Shown piece after piece: positions 1-8,622 of a DNA stretch of 31,732 bases. The DNA comes from DATCZS01 sp036525795. GTDB taxonomy: Bacteria > Actinomycetota > Acidimicrobiia > Spongiisociales > ZC4RG35. The stretch is taken from contig DATCZS010000035.1 of NCBI GenBank assembly GCA_036525795.1, forward strand, positions 1 through 31,732. Reading direction: 5' to 3'. The translations under genes were made by a program, and so were the position numbers. Positions within the stretch are counted from its first letter, which is position 1, and each line of letters opens with the position of its first letter. The notes beneath the pieces are model-generated. The model worked only from the letters and a program-made list of their open reading frames with translations, had not been told where the DNA came from and made no database searches.

Positions 1-2
1 TC

Positions 3-749
3 AGCACCGTCCTCGACTGGAGCGTGGGCGACGTCAACCTCGCGGCAATCGGCGGGGCTGCGGCGGTGGTCTTCGCCGGTGTCTTGCGGGTCCAGGCAAA
101 GGTCACCGACCCCAACAGGCTGTGGTACGAGGGCCGCGCCGGAGCCGAGTCCGCAAAGACCCTGGCCTGGCGCTACGCCGTGGGAGGTGATCCGTTCCCG
201 ATGTCCCTCACGGGTCGGGAGGCGGATGCCCGGTACATCGATCGAATCAGAGAGATCCTCACCGACCTCGAAGGCCTCCCGTTCCGGGAGGCCGGTGATG
301 GAGAGGAGATCACCAACTGGATGCGTTCGACCCGCCGGCTCCCCCTGGATCAACGCCAGGGCGTGTACGAGCGTGACCGGATCGCGGATCAACGGGCTTG
401 GTACAGCACCAAGGCTGCTCGAAATGGTCGCCGCTCCGACGTCTTCGGTGTGATCCTGTTGACGTTCGAGGCGGTCGCCATCCTTCAGGCTCTGTTGAAG
501 GCGACCGGGCTCATCGATGTCGACCTGTTGGCCTTCGGTGCCACGGTCATCGCAGGCGTGGTTGCGTGGGTCGAGACAAAGGACTTCGAAACACTCGAGA
601 GTGCGTACTCCGTTGCAGCCAGGGAGTTGGCCGCAATCAACACGCTGATCCGATACCAGAACACGGAGGAGGAATGGGCGAACTTCGTGTCCAACGCCGA
701 AGATTCGATCTCGAGAGAACACACACTTTGGCGAGCATCGCGTACCTGA
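3..749 (+). CDS. SLATT/DUF4231-type membrane protein (5' end cut by window edge)
   Basis: The frame is open from base 3 with no stop. The first possible start, GTG at 24, has its purine-rich stretch too close to serve as a good ribosome site, so the true start is probably outside the window. Counting from that GTG, residues 4-22 are hydrophobic, residues 140-160 and 164-183 form a helical pair, and a charged helical tail ends in FVSNAEDSISREHTLWRA. The segment LWYEGRAGAESAKTLAWRYA (33-52) and this tail are what I recognise as DUF4231/SLATT. In that family a two-helix membrane unit, often beside nucleotide-signalling or TIR proteins, is predicted to act as a pore-forming effector. The TIR gene starts 15 bases after the stop, so co-transcription is likely. 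The pore role is inference from the family. I am fairly sure of the family and less sure of the function. Confidence 0.75.
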   Translation, partial: STVLDWSVGDVNLAAIGGAAAVVFAGVLRVQAKVTDPNRLWYEGRAGAESAKTLAWRYAVGGDPFPMSLTGREADARYIDRIREILTDLEGLPFREAGDGEEITNWMRSTRRLPLDQRQGVYERDRIADQRAWYSTKAARNGRRSDVFGVILLTFEAVAILQALLKATGLIDVDLLAFGATVIAGVVAWVETKDFETLESAYSVAARELAAINTLIRYQNTEEEWANFVSNAEDSISREHTLWRASRT

Positions 750-751
750 TT

Positions 752-758
752 GGAGGTG
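752..758 (+). promoter_or_regulatory. Ribosome binding site of the TIR gene
   Basis: GGAGGTG lies six bases before the GTG at 765. It fixes this GTG as the start and lies within the 15-base gap after the SLATT stop, supporting translation from one shared transcript. Confidence 0.7.
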
Positions 759-764
759 ACCTGA

Positions 765-2993
765 GTGAGTGAAGTCTTCATCAGCTACTCGAGCGAGGAT
801 CGCGAGGATGCGCGGCGGCTTGCAGAGGAACTGGAGGCGAGCGGGCTTTCCGTATGGTGGGACCGCCACATTCCTCCCGGCCGCACATACGACGAGGTGA
901 TTGAAGAAGCGCTCGGGCGCGCCCGGTGTGTGGTCGTTCTCTGGTCTGAATCCTCGGTGGCGTCCGATTGGGTGAAGACGGAAGCCGCAGTCGGCTACCA
1001 GCGCAAGGCCCTTGTGCCGGCGCTTCTCGAACGAGTGGAAATCCCTCTGGAGTTCAGGCGTGTGCAGGCGGCCGACCTCATCGCCTGGCGCGGGGGTCAA
1101 CGCATGCCCGGGGCTGAGAATGTCATCCGGTCGGTGCGCCGGATCCTGCAGACGAGTGCAGCTGATGGCGATGCCGTCGCGCCGATCGCCGGGATGCCCC
1201 GAACGGGTGGAGCCGGTTCCGGCCGCTCCTCGTCGCCCACGAACGCCGATCTCTCCCGAGTGAGGCGAACGGCGAGGCCTGGTTCCTCCCGCAACCTGAA
1301 GTTTGCCCTTGCCGGGGTGGCCGTCGTCGCGGTTGTCGTCGGCATCATTCTCATGAGCTCGGGAGAAGGCGAGATATCGCCTGACACGACGTCTCCCCCG
1401 ATGACTCGAGAAGAGGCCTCGGCGGCGCTCGGGTCGATCGTGGCAGACATTGCGCATCGAGAGGACTTCGTCGAGAGCCCCATTCCGGTGCCGATTCCGG
1501 ACCAGAGACTGCCCCTTCCGCCGATCGACGACTACATGCTGGTTGTGGATCCTCCTTTCATGGCCAACGCGACCACCGTCGAGGTCTGGGTCTCGACCGA
1601 GAAATCTGGTGAGGGCACGGATGGATGGTTCGTTGACGTGGCAGAGGCGTTCAACGCCGGTGGCATTCAGACGGCAGACGGTGCGCCGGCGCAAGTCGCA
1701 GTCCGGCGGATTCCCTCGGGAACGGCCTATCAGTTCATTGCCCAAGAGCAGAGCGCGCCTCACGCGTATAGCCCTTCCAACCATTTGTGGGTCGAGATGG
1801 CCAAGGCGCGAGGCGTGCCGGTCGAGGCGGTCAGCGAGCAGCTGGTTGCGAACACCGCCGGGCTCGTTCTGCGCAGCGAGAAGGCGGAGGAGCTCACGGC
1901 TCTCTACGGCCCGCTCGACTCGTCGAGGTTGATCGAAGCGGTCAAGGACGGAAACCTGACCATGGCATACACGGATCCATTCGCCTCGAGCACCGGGCTG
2001 AACTTCCTCGTCACCGTCCTACTCGAACTTGCAGGGGGTGACGAGTCTCGAATGTTGGCACCGGACGTCGCTGACGCGTTCGAAGCCTTCCAGTCGCGAG
2101 TCCCGTTCGTCGCCCTGACGACGCTTCAGATTCGAGACTCGGTGGTTCAGGGCGGCACTCTCGAGGCATTCGTGATGGAGTATCAGACCTTCGTCGCCGA
2201 GGATGCGCTGGCCACGGGATTCGAGTTCGTGCCGTTTGGGGTCACACACGACAACCCGCTCTATGCGGTTGGCGATCTGACGTCGGAAGAGCTCGAGGTG
2301 CTCGATCTGTTCGCGGACTTCGCCTCCGCTGCGGAGTACGGTCGGATGGCCGAGGACTACGGTTTTGACCCCCCGCCCTATCGGGCTGCCTTCGATGTGC
2401 CGAGTGGCTCAACCATGATCCAGGCGCAGGCCCTTTGGAAGGAGCGGAAGGATGGCGGTCGCCCGATCGCTGCCGTGTTCGTCACCGACGTCAGCGGCTC
2501 GATGGCCGGGCAGCGGATCGGGGCGGTGCGAGAAGCCCTATCCAATTCGATGGGGTTCATCTCGGAGCGGAATTCGATCGGGATGGTGGTCTTCAGTGAC
2601 GAGGTCGAACATGTACTGCCGATCAGGCGCGCCGACGACCTCCAGAAGGGGTTGTTCGCCAGGGCAATCCGGGACATGGACACCATTGGCGGGACGGCGA
2701 TGTACGACGGAATCATGGTCGGACTCTCGCTCCTTCTCGAGGAGCAGGTCGAGAACCCCGAGGCAAAAATCGTGTTGATCGTGCTGACCGACGGTGAAAC
2801 CCAGGATGGGCATACCTTCGACGATGTGTCGGACGTGGTTCGCGGGTTGCGGGTTCCGATCTACACCGTCGGGTTCGAGGCTGATCTCGAGGAATTGGCT
2901 CGACTGTCCGGCTTGGTCGAAGCCGGCAGCATCAACGCCGACCTCGGCAATGTCGAGTCGAAGATCGCCGCGCTCTTCAACGGACAGCTGTAG
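765..2993 (+). CDS. TIR - transmembrane - solute-binding-like - VWA domain protein
   Basis: Four parts are visible in 742 residues. Residues 1-110 are a bacterial TIR domain: FISYSSEDRE, then WWDRHIPPG, then SDWVKTEA, where E73 sits at the position of the catalytic glutamate of NAD-cleaving TIRs. Residues 111-178 form a linker ending in basic residues. Residues 180-197 are a single hydrophobic helix; the basic flank on its N side predicts TIR in the cytoplasm and the rest outside. Residues about 255-545 resemble a class II periplasmic solute-binding protein. Residues 567-740 are a von Willebrand A domain with MIDAS residues DVSGSM (575-580), T644 and D676. Solute-binding plus VWA proteins are known in actinobacteria; joining them to a cytosolic TIR across one membrane helix is unfamiliar to me. 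Signalling or defence is inference. The gene follows the SLATT gene closely. Confidence 0.85.
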   Translation: MSEVFISYSSEDREDARRLAEELEASGLSVWWDRHIPPGRTYDEVIEEALGRARCVVVLWSESSVASDWVKTEAAVGYQRKALVPALLERVEIPLEFRRVQAADLIAWRGGQRMPGAENVIRSVRRILQTSAADGDAVAPIAGMPRTGGAGSGRSSSPTNADLSRVRRTARPGSSRNLKFALAGVAVVAVVVGIILMSSGEGEISPDTTSPPMTREEASAALGSIVADIAHREDFVESPIPVPIPDQRLPLPPIDDYMLVVDPPFMANATTVEVWVSTEKSGEGTDGWFVDVAEAFNAGGIQTADGAPAQVAVRRIPSGTAYQFIAQEQSAPHAYSPSNHLWVEMAKARGVPVEAVSEQLVANTAGLVLRSEKAEELTALYGPLDSSRLIEAVKDGNLTMAYTDPFASSTGLNFLVTVLLELAGGDESRMLAPDVADAFEAFQSRVPFVALTTLQIRDSVVQGGTLEAFVMEYQTFVAEDALATGFEFVPFGVTHDNPLYAVGDLTSEELEVLDLFADFASAAEYGRMAEDYGFDPPPYRAAFDVPSGSTMIQAQALWKERKDGGRPIAAVFVTDVSGSMAGQRIGAVREALSNSMGFISERNSIGMVVFSDEVEHVLPIRRADDLQKGLFARAIRDMDTIGGTAMYDGIMVGLSLLLEEQVENPEAKIVLIVLTDGETQDGHTFDDVSDVVRGLRVPIYTVGFEADLEELARLSGLVEAGSINADLGNVESKIAALFNGQL

Positions 2994-3067
2994 GCAGGCC
3001 TTCGTACCGGTGGACCGGCACCAAGGTCGAGGCGGTCGATCGCTCCAGGGCTCTTCGCGACCTGGGG

Positions 3068-4546
3068 TCAACCCCTCGGGAAAGTCGGCTTGAGAGCCGG
3101 GTACAGCTGTCGATAGCGCTCGTATGTCGAGCCGTACGCATCGGGATCTACGGGCGAGACCCGATCGGTGGTGGTGACCCACGCGTCGGTGGCCGAGGGG
3201 ACGTCGGGATGCCAGCCGGCACCGACGGCGGCAAGGACTGCGGCGCCGTATGCCGCTCCCTCGGCGGTGCCGACCGTGGAGAGCTCGGCCCCGAGCACGT
3301 CGGCCAGGATCTGGCGCCACAACGGGCTGCGAGTGCCGCCTCCCGATGCCCGCAGTTCGCCCACCTCGATCCCCATGTCACGGATCAGCTCCAGTCCGTC
3401 CCGGAGACCGAACGCCACCCCCTCGAGCACGGCCCTGACCAGATGGGCGCGGGTGTGCCGGACGGTGAGGCCGACGAACGCGCCACGGGCGTGCGGATCG
3501 GGATGAGGGGTCCGTTCGCCGGTCAGGTACGGGGCGAAGAGCAGTCCATCGCTCCCGGGTGGAACTTCGCCCGCGGTCTCCACGAATCCCGAAACCGCCT
3601 CGGTTGGAGCAATGGTGTCATGTAGCCACCGGAGACTCCCCGCGGCGGACAGCATCACGCCCATCAGGTGCCATTTCTCCGGGACGGCATGACAGAAGGC
3701 GTGGAGCCTGCCGTCCGGCTCGATGCTGGGCTGGTCGGCGGTGACGAACACCACGCCCGATGTTCCGAGCGAGAGGGCGGCCACCCCCTCGCGGACGGCC
3801 CCGACTCCGACGGCGTTGGCCGCCTGGTCGCCTCCCCCCGCAACGACCGGTGTCCCTGCCGCCAGCCCGGTGGCGGCGGCCGCCTCGGACGTGATCGCGC
3901 CGGTGACGGCTGGGCCCTCGAAAGTGGGAGGGAACCAGCTCCTGTCGAGACCCAGCTCGTCGAGGAGCTCCTCGGACCAGGTGCGGCGGGCGAGATCGAA
4001 CAGGATCGTGCCTGCGCCGCCGGCCCGGTCGGAGGCGTGCACGCCGGTCAGCCGCAGACGCACGTAGTCCTTGGGGAGCAGCACGTGGCGCGCCCGGGCG
4101 TAGAGATCCGGCTCGTGATTTCGCACCCACAGGATCTTGGGGGCGGTGAATCCCGTGAGGGCGTCGTTTCCGGTGATCCGGATCAGCCGATCGCGGCCCA
4201 CCACTTCCCGGATCTGGTCGCACTCCGCTCCGGTGCGCTGGTCGTTCCAGAGGATCGCCGGCCGCAGTGGGCGATCGTCGGCGTCGAGCAGGACCAGCCC
4301 GTGCATCTGTCCGGTGAGGCCCACCGCTTTCACCTCGACTCCGAGAACCTGGTGCTCGGCCAGGACACGATTGACGGCCTCGCAGGTGGCATGCCACCAC
4401 AGATCAGCGCCCTGCTCGGACCACAGGGGGTGGGGCGTCTCGTAGCGGTACTCGCTGGCCGCCACCCCGGCGATTGCACCTGTCTCGTCCACGAGAATCG
4501 CCTTGGTAGCGGTGGTGGACGAGTCGATTCCGAGGACGTACGCCAT
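3068..4546 (-). CDS. xylB: Xylulokinase XylB
   Basis: This 492-residue FGGY-family sugar kinase phosphorylates D-xylulose to D-xylulose 5-phosphate, which enters the pentose phosphate pathway. The N-terminal phosphate-binding segment LGIDSSTTATK (5-15), the substrate motif GQMHG (79-83) and the GGGD motif with likely catalytic base D240 are all intact, and the length is normal for the family. The frame stays open for 141 codons upstream, but this is overlap with xylA. ATG at 4546 starts the canonical MAYVLGIDSS sequence, and only 8 bases separate it from the xylA stop. The two genes therefore form an isomerase-kinase operon. It converges with the TIR gene across a 74-base gap. Confidence 0.96.
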   Translation of the reverse strand: MAYVLGIDSSTTATKAILVDETGAIAGVAASEYRYETPHPLWSEQGADLWWHATCEAVNRVLAEHQVLGVEVKAVGLTGQMHGLVLLDADDRPLRPAILWNDQRTGAECDQIREVVGRDRLIRITGNDALTGFTAPKILWVRNHEPDLYARARHVLLPKDYVRLRLTGVHASDRAGGAGTILFDLARRTWSEELLDELGLDRSWFPPTFEGPAVTGAITSEAAAATGLAAGTPVVAGGGDQAANAVGVGAVREGVAALSLGTSGVVFVTADQPSIEPDGRLHAFCHAVPEKWHLMGVMLSAAGSLRWLHDTIAPTEAVSGFVETAGEVPPGSDGLLFAPYLTGERTPHPDPHARGAFVGLTVRHTRAHLVRAVLEGVAFGLRDGLELIRDMGIEVGELRASGGGTRSPLWRQILADVLGAELSTVGTAEGAAYGAAVLAAVGAGWHPDVPSATDAWVTTTDRVSPVDPDAYGSTYERYRQLYPALKPTFPRG

Positions 4547-4554
4547 CGAAGTGG

Positions 4555-5886
4555 TCAGCCTCTCCGGTTCCAGATCACCCTGTTGACCTGGTTCTCCAAC
4601 AGCTCCTGGCTCCCGGAGACAGGGCTCGGGTCGATGGCGCCGGACGCGACCCGTGCCTCCAGCGACGCCAGGTCTTCCCGGCCCTCGAGGATGCCCCGAC
4701 CCAGCTCCCCGTCCCATCCGGCGTAGCGGGCCGTCCGCGCCCCGGTGATGGTGTCCCCCTCGAGCAGGTCGGCCGCCACCAGCAGAGCCATGGCCAGGGT
4801 GTCGATACCGCCGATGTGGCCGTGGAAGAGGTCGGTGCGACTCATCGACTGACGCCGGAGCTTGGCGTCGAAGTTGAAGCCGCCCGTCGTGAACCCCCCT
4901 CCGCGCAGGATCTCGAACATCGCCAGCGAGAGCTCGTCCACCGAGTTGGGGAACTGGTCGGTGTCCCACCCGTTCTGATAGTCGCCCCGGTTGGCGTCGA
5001 TCGAGCCGAAGATTCCGTTGTCGACGGCGTATGCCACTTCGTGGTGGAACGAGTGGCCGGCCAGAGTGGCGTGGTTGACCTCGATGTTCACCCGGTACTC
5101 GTCCATCAGGTCGTAGCGCTGCAGGAAGGCGTGCACGGACTGGCAGTCGTAGTCGTACTGGTGCTTGGTGGGTTCCTGCGGTTTCGGCTCGATCAGCAGG
5201 GTGCCCTCGAAACCGATCCTGTGCTTGTGATCGGCGACCATCGTCAGGAAGCGAGCGAATTGCTCTGCTTCGCGCGCGAGGTCGGTGTTCAGGAGCGTCT
5301 CATACCCCTCTCGCCCTCCCCAGAGGACGTAGTTCTCTCCTCCCAGCCGTTTGGTCGCGTCGAGGGCGCGGCACACCTGGGCGGCGGCATAGGAGAACAC
5401 CTCGGGGTCCGGATTGGTGGCGGCCCCGGCGGCGTAGCGGGGATGGCTGAACAGGTTGGCGGTTCCCCACAGCAGCTTCACCCCGGTCTCGGTCATCTTG
5501 TCCCCGGCCCGGTCGATCATCTCATCGAGGTTGCGTGCGGTCTGGGCGAAGTCGGCTCCCTCCGGTGCGATGTCGCGGTCGTGGAAACAGAAGAACGGCA
5601 GGCCCAGCTTCGTGAAGAACTCGAAGGCGGCATCGAGTTTCATGCGGGCGGCGGCCATCGGATCACCGTCCGCCCCCAGCCACGGCCGATCGAAGGTTCC
5701 CACGCCGAACACATCCGACCCGGGCCAGCTGAACGAGTGCCAGTAGCACACCGCCATGCGGAGGTGGTCTTCCATCCGCTTCCCGAGGACCACGCGTTCC
5801 GGTTGATACACCTTGAAGGCGAGCGGGTCGTCGGAGTCGATCCCGCCGAATCCGATCTCGCCCACTTCGTCGAAGAACTCGGTCAT
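4555..5886 (-). CDS. xylA: Xylose isomerase XylA
   Basis: XylA converts D-xylose to D-xylulose in the cytoplasm using two divalent metals. The protein has 443 residues, the class II length. Active-site residues can be matched one by one with the E. coli enzyme (offset by one): H102 and D105 in FCFHDRDIAPEG, E233 and K235 in LLIEPKPQEPTKHQYDYD, E269 and H272 in NIEVNHATLAGH, D297, D308 and D310. ATG at 5886 is chosen because a GAGGAG ribosome site lies a short distance upstream and the sequence begins MTEFFDEVG. An upstream start adding 15 mostly basic residues is possible but unconvincing. xylB follows after 8 bases. The divergent oxidoreductase gene shares the upstream region. Confidence 0.97.
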   Translation of the reverse strand: MTEFFDEVGEIGFGGIDSDDPLAFKVYQPERVVLGKRMEDHLRMAVCYWHSFSWPGSDVFGVGTFDRPWLGADGDPMAAARMKLDAAFEFFTKLGLPFFCFHDRDIAPEGADFAQTARNLDEMIDRAGDKMTETGVKLLWGTANLFSHPRYAAGAATNPDPEVFSYAAAQVCRALDATKRLGGENYVLWGGREGYETLLNTDLAREAEQFARFLTMVADHKHRIGFEGTLLIEPKPQEPTKHQYDYDCQSVHAFLQRYDLMDEYRVNIEVNHATLAGHSFHHEVAYAVDNGIFGSIDANRGDYQNGWDTDQFPNSVDELSLAMFEILRGGGFTTGGFNFDAKLRRQSMSRTDLFHGHIGGIDTLAMALLVAADLLEGDTITGARTARYAGWDGELGRGILEGREDLASLEARVASGAIDPSPVSGSQELLENQVNRVIWNRRG

Positions 5887-5963
5887 CCTCTTCTCTCTCC
5901 TCGTTGCGGGTTGCGGCCGTCTCCTCGTCACGCTACTCCGCCCGCTGCGCCAGCAAGCCAGGA

Positions 5964-5988
5964 GCGAACGTCCGGTTGTAGGGTTCGC
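5964..5988. promoter_or_regulatory. Candidate operator between xylA and the divergent oxidoreductase
   Basis: The inverted repeat GCGAAC-N13-GTTCGC lies 78 bases upstream of xylA, in the 191-base gap shared with the divergent gene. A second small hairpin, GCTCTC-N7-GAGAGC, sits at 5993-6011. Position and symmetry would suit a dimeric regulator, but six-base arms can arise by chance in GC-rich DNA and I saw no clear copy upstream of xylF. Confidence 0.25.
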
Positions 5989-6077
5989 GGTGGCTCTCGT
6001 CGTGTGAGAGCTACCGGGCTCCGTGGACCCCCGCGGCGACTCCCGTTGGTGTGGAAGACAGGAAGAGGGTGGTGACG

Positions 6078-7058
6078 GTGCTGAGGTGGGGCGTGTTGGG
6101 GACGGCGAAGATCGCCATCGACCACGTGATCCCGGCCATGCTGGGTGCGGCCAACGGCGAGGTGACGGCCATCGCGTCCCGCACGGCCGGCACCGCCGAG
6201 GAGGTGGGTGCCAGGTTCGGGATCCCGCATCGGTTCGCCCATTACGAGGAGATGCTGGCGTCTGACGTGATCGATGCCGTCTACATCCCCTTGCCCAACC
6301 ACCTCCACCGACAGTGGGCGATCGCCGCGGCGCACGCCGGCAAGCACGTGTTGTGCGAGAAGCCGCTCGCCCTCACCAGCAACGAGGCCCAGGAGATGGT
6401 CGACGCCTGCCGCGACGCAGGCGTCGTTCTGGCCGAGGCGTTCATGTATCGACACCACCCGAGCTGGGTGGCGATACGGGACCTGGCCGCGTCCGGTCGG
6501 ATCGGAGAGCTGTGTGCGGTTCACACCGCCTTCGGATACTTCAACGACGACCCGGCCAACATCCGCAACAGGGTCGAGTGCGGAGGGGGGGCCCTGATGG
6601 ACGTCGGGTGCTACGCCATCGATCTCTCCCGGATGCTGTTCGGCGCCGAACCGTCCGACGTGCAGGCGGTGATTCGCCGCGATCCGCGATTCGGAACCGA
6701 CATCGTCACATCCGCCATCCTCTCGTTCGGCCTGGGCCACTCACTGTTCACCGTGTCCACCCAGTTGGAGGATGTCCAGCACGTCGAGCTGCTCGGGACC
6801 TCCGGACGCATCGTCGTCGACGTTCCGTTCAACATCCCGCCGGACTGGGAGGCGCAGGTGTCGGTTGTGGCTGGGGGTGATCCGCCCACCGCTCCCGATG
6901 TCGAGGTCCTGACGTTCGCACCCGTCGATCAGTACACACTGCAGGCCGAAGCCTTCGCCGCCACGGTGCTCGACGGGATTCCGCCGGCCCGGCCGGTCGA
7001 GGAGGCGGTGGCAAACATGAGGGTGCTCGAGCGGATCGTGGCGGCCGCCGAGGCCTGA
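6078..7058 (+). CDS. Gfo/Idh/MocA family NAD(P)-dependent oxidoreductase
   Basis: The protein of about 326 residues has an N-terminal Rossmann segment RWGVLGTAKIA and the family's CEKPLAL motif, whose lysine is used in catalysis, followed by an EAFMYRHHP segment and a C-terminal alpha/beta substrate domain. The family oxidises or reduces sugars and sugar derivatives. Members such as the haloarchaeal xylose dehydrogenase and glucose-fructose oxidoreductase act on pentoses and hexoses, so a xylose or related sugar substrate is plausible here, but this is inferred from the neighbours. Several in-frame GTG codons compete (6051, 6069, 6072, 6078). I chose 6078 because AGGAAGAGG at 6060-6068 is correctly spaced only for it. 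The gene is divergent from xylA and convergent with the next SDR. Confidence 0.85.
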   Translation: MLRWGVLGTAKIAIDHVIPAMLGAANGEVTAIASRTAGTAEEVGARFGIPHRFAHYEEMLASDVIDAVYIPLPNHLHRQWAIAAAHAGKHVLCEKPLALTSNEAQEMVDACRDAGVVLAEAFMYRHHPSWVAIRDLAASGRIGELCAVHTAFGYFNDDPANIRNRVECGGGALMDVGCYAIDLSRMLFGAEPSDVQAVIRRDPRFGTDIVTSAILSFGLGHSLFTVSTQLEDVQHVELLGTSGRIVVDVPFNIPPDWEAQVSVVAGGDPPTAPDVEVLTFAPVDQYTLQAEAFAATVLDGIPPARPVEEAVANMRVLERIVAAAEA

Positions 7059-7087
7059 GTCGGGTCGGCTGGTCGTCTGGCCTCAGT

Positions 7088-7795
7088 TCACCCCCACGAG
7101 GTCTCGGTGGCGGGCCGCAGCGCAATCTCGAGGATCCGATGGTTGCGCGGACGGCTGAGGACGAACATGACGACGTCGGCCACGTCCTCGGGTGACATCA
7201 TCCCGGCCAACTCGGGCATGTCGGGGGTTCGACCCCGACCCATGGCGAAGTCGGTGGCCACACCCCCTGGGCACACGTTGGTGCACCTGACTCCATGCTC
7301 GCGAAGCTCGTGGTCGAGAGCCCTGGTCAAGCCGACCTGGGCGAACTTGGAGGCGCTGTACACCGCTTCGAGCGGCAGGCCACGCCGGCCGGCCTCGCTG
7401 GCGAGGGTCACGATGTCGGCAGCATCGCTCTGGAGCAGGTACGGCAGTGCCGCCCTGACCGCGTACAGGGCACCTTTGACGTTGACGTCGATCATCTCCT
7501 CCAGTTGGTCCATCGGCAGATCGAGGAACGGGCCGTATGCCCCCACCCCGGCGTTGACCACCAGGATGTCTATGTGGCCGAAGCGGTCCGCCGTGGCATG
7601 GGCGATTGCCTCCATGGCGGCAGGGTCACGCACGTCGGCGGGTTGGGCGACCACGTTCGGCAGGCCGAGATCGTCGCCGCTCCGCGACGCCAGTCCCAGG
7701 TGGGCGCCTGCACCCGCCAGGCTCCGGGCGACCGCGGCGCCTATCCCGCGACTGGCTCCGGTGACCAGGGCCACCCGACCGGTGAGATCTTCCAT
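7088..7795 (-). CDS. Short-chain dehydrogenase/reductase in the xylose transport operon
   Basis: A classical SDR of 235 residues. The cofactor motif TGASRGIG is at 12-19, NAG at 81-83, N105 in the DVNVKG segment, and the catalytic set S133, Y146, K150 (YSASK). It starts 14 bases after the xylG stop, with an AAAGGA ribosome site seven bases before the ATG, so it should be the last gene of the xylF-xylH-xylG transcript. Substrate cannot be read from the sequence. Xylose dehydrogenases of the Caulobacter type are SDRs, so pentose oxidation is one option, but the locus already has an isomerase route and many SDRs of this type act on other alcohols or ketones. Confidence 0.9.
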   Translation of the reverse strand: MEDLTGRVALVTGASRGIGAAVARSLAGAGAHLGLASRSGDDLGLPNVVAQPADVRDPAAMEAIAHATADRFGHIDILVVNAGVGAYGPFLDLPMDQLEEMIDVNVKGALYAVRAALPYLLQSDAADIVTLASEAGRRGLPLEAVYSASKFAQVGLTRALDHELREHGVRCTNVCPGGVATDFAMGRGRTPDMPELAGMMSPEDVADVVMFVLSRPRNHRILEIALRPATETSWG

Positions 7796-7809
7796 GTTGC
7801 GTCCTTTCG

Positions 7810-8622
7810 TCAGCCGCGTAGGTCGTCGAGTTCGGACTGGCTGACCTCGCCGGGCAGCTTGCCGATGATGATCATCCCGAGGACGTCGTCCATCGTCACG
7901 TCGTCCTTCTTGACGGTACCGACCAGCTTTCCCTGCAGCATCACGCTGATGCGATCGGCGAGATCGAACACGTCGTGGATGTCGTGGCTGATGAGGAAGA
8001 TGCCGATTCCTTCCGACTTCAGTTGCCTGATGAGCTCACCGACCTGGGCCGTCTCGGCGGGGCCGAGGGCGGCGGTCGGCTCATCCATGATGAGGATGCG
8101 GGCATTGAAGTGGACCGCCTTGGCGATGGCGACGGACTGGCGCTGGCCACCCGACAGCGAACTGACCGGGACCTTGAAGTTCTCGAACCGCGGGTTGAGT
8201 CGTCCCATCACCTTGCGGGTGGCGTCCTCCATGGCGGTGTCGTCGAGGGTCTTCCATCGGCTCGTCAGCTCGCGGCCGAGAAACATGTTGCCAGGGGCGT
8301 CGATGTTCTCGGCGAGGGCGAGGGTTTGGTAGATCGTCTCCACCCCGTATGCCCTGGCGTCGCGCGGGGTGGAGATGTCAGCGAGCGAGCCGTCGATGAA
8401 GATCTGCCCCGAGTCCGCCGTATGCGCGCCCGACAGCGTCTTGATGAGGGTGGTCTTGCCGGCACCGTTGCCGCCGACGAGTGCCACCACCTCTCCCGGG
8501 TAGAGATCGACCGTCACGCCGTCGACGGCGTGAACGCCGCCGAAGGCGACGCGTATGTCGCGCAGTTCGACCAGCGGAGGGCGAGGCGCGCCCCCTGAGG
8601 ACGGTTCGAGCGTGCTCGTCAT
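7810..8622 (-). CDS. xylG: Sugar ABC transporter ATP-binding protein, single-domain XylG type
   Basis: This is the ATPase that powers pentose uptake through the XylH-like permease. Over 270 residues it shows Walker A GGNGAGKT (50-57), signature LSGGQ (156-160), Walker B ILIMDEP with E181, and H213 in LISHD. E. coli XylG and RbsA carry two such cassettes in about 500 residues. This protein has only one, so two copies would be needed per transporter, as in the single-cassette FrcA type. ATG at 8622 has GGAGG upstream and overlaps the permease stop by 4 bases, indicating translational coupling. The sequence resembles CUT2-family pentose transporters more than other ABC families. Exact sugar is inferred from the neighbourhood. 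Confidence 0.92.
   Translation of the reverse strand: MTSTLEPSSGGAPRPPLVELRDIRVAFGGVHAVDGVTVDLYPGEVVALVGGNGAGKTTLIKTLSGAHTADSGQIFIDGSLADISTPRDARAYGVETIYQTLALAENIDAPGNMFLGRELTSRWKTLDDTAMEDATRKVMGRLNPRFENFKVPVSSLSGGQRQSVAIAKAVHFNARILIMDEPTAALGPAETAQVGELIRQLKSEGIGIFLISHDIHDVFDLADRISVMLQGKLVGTVKKDDVTMDDVLGMIIIGKLPGEVSQSELDDLRG

Noticed and set aside
4547..4969. N-terminal extension of xylB by 141 codons
   Set aside because: It overlaps xylA entirely and the kinase signature starts exactly at the ATG at 4546.
4816..6075. Long open frame (about 419 codons) on the + strand opposite xylA
   Set aside because: It mirrors xylA codon by codon, shows no domain, and xylA has all catalytic residues on the other strand; it is a GC-rich shadow.
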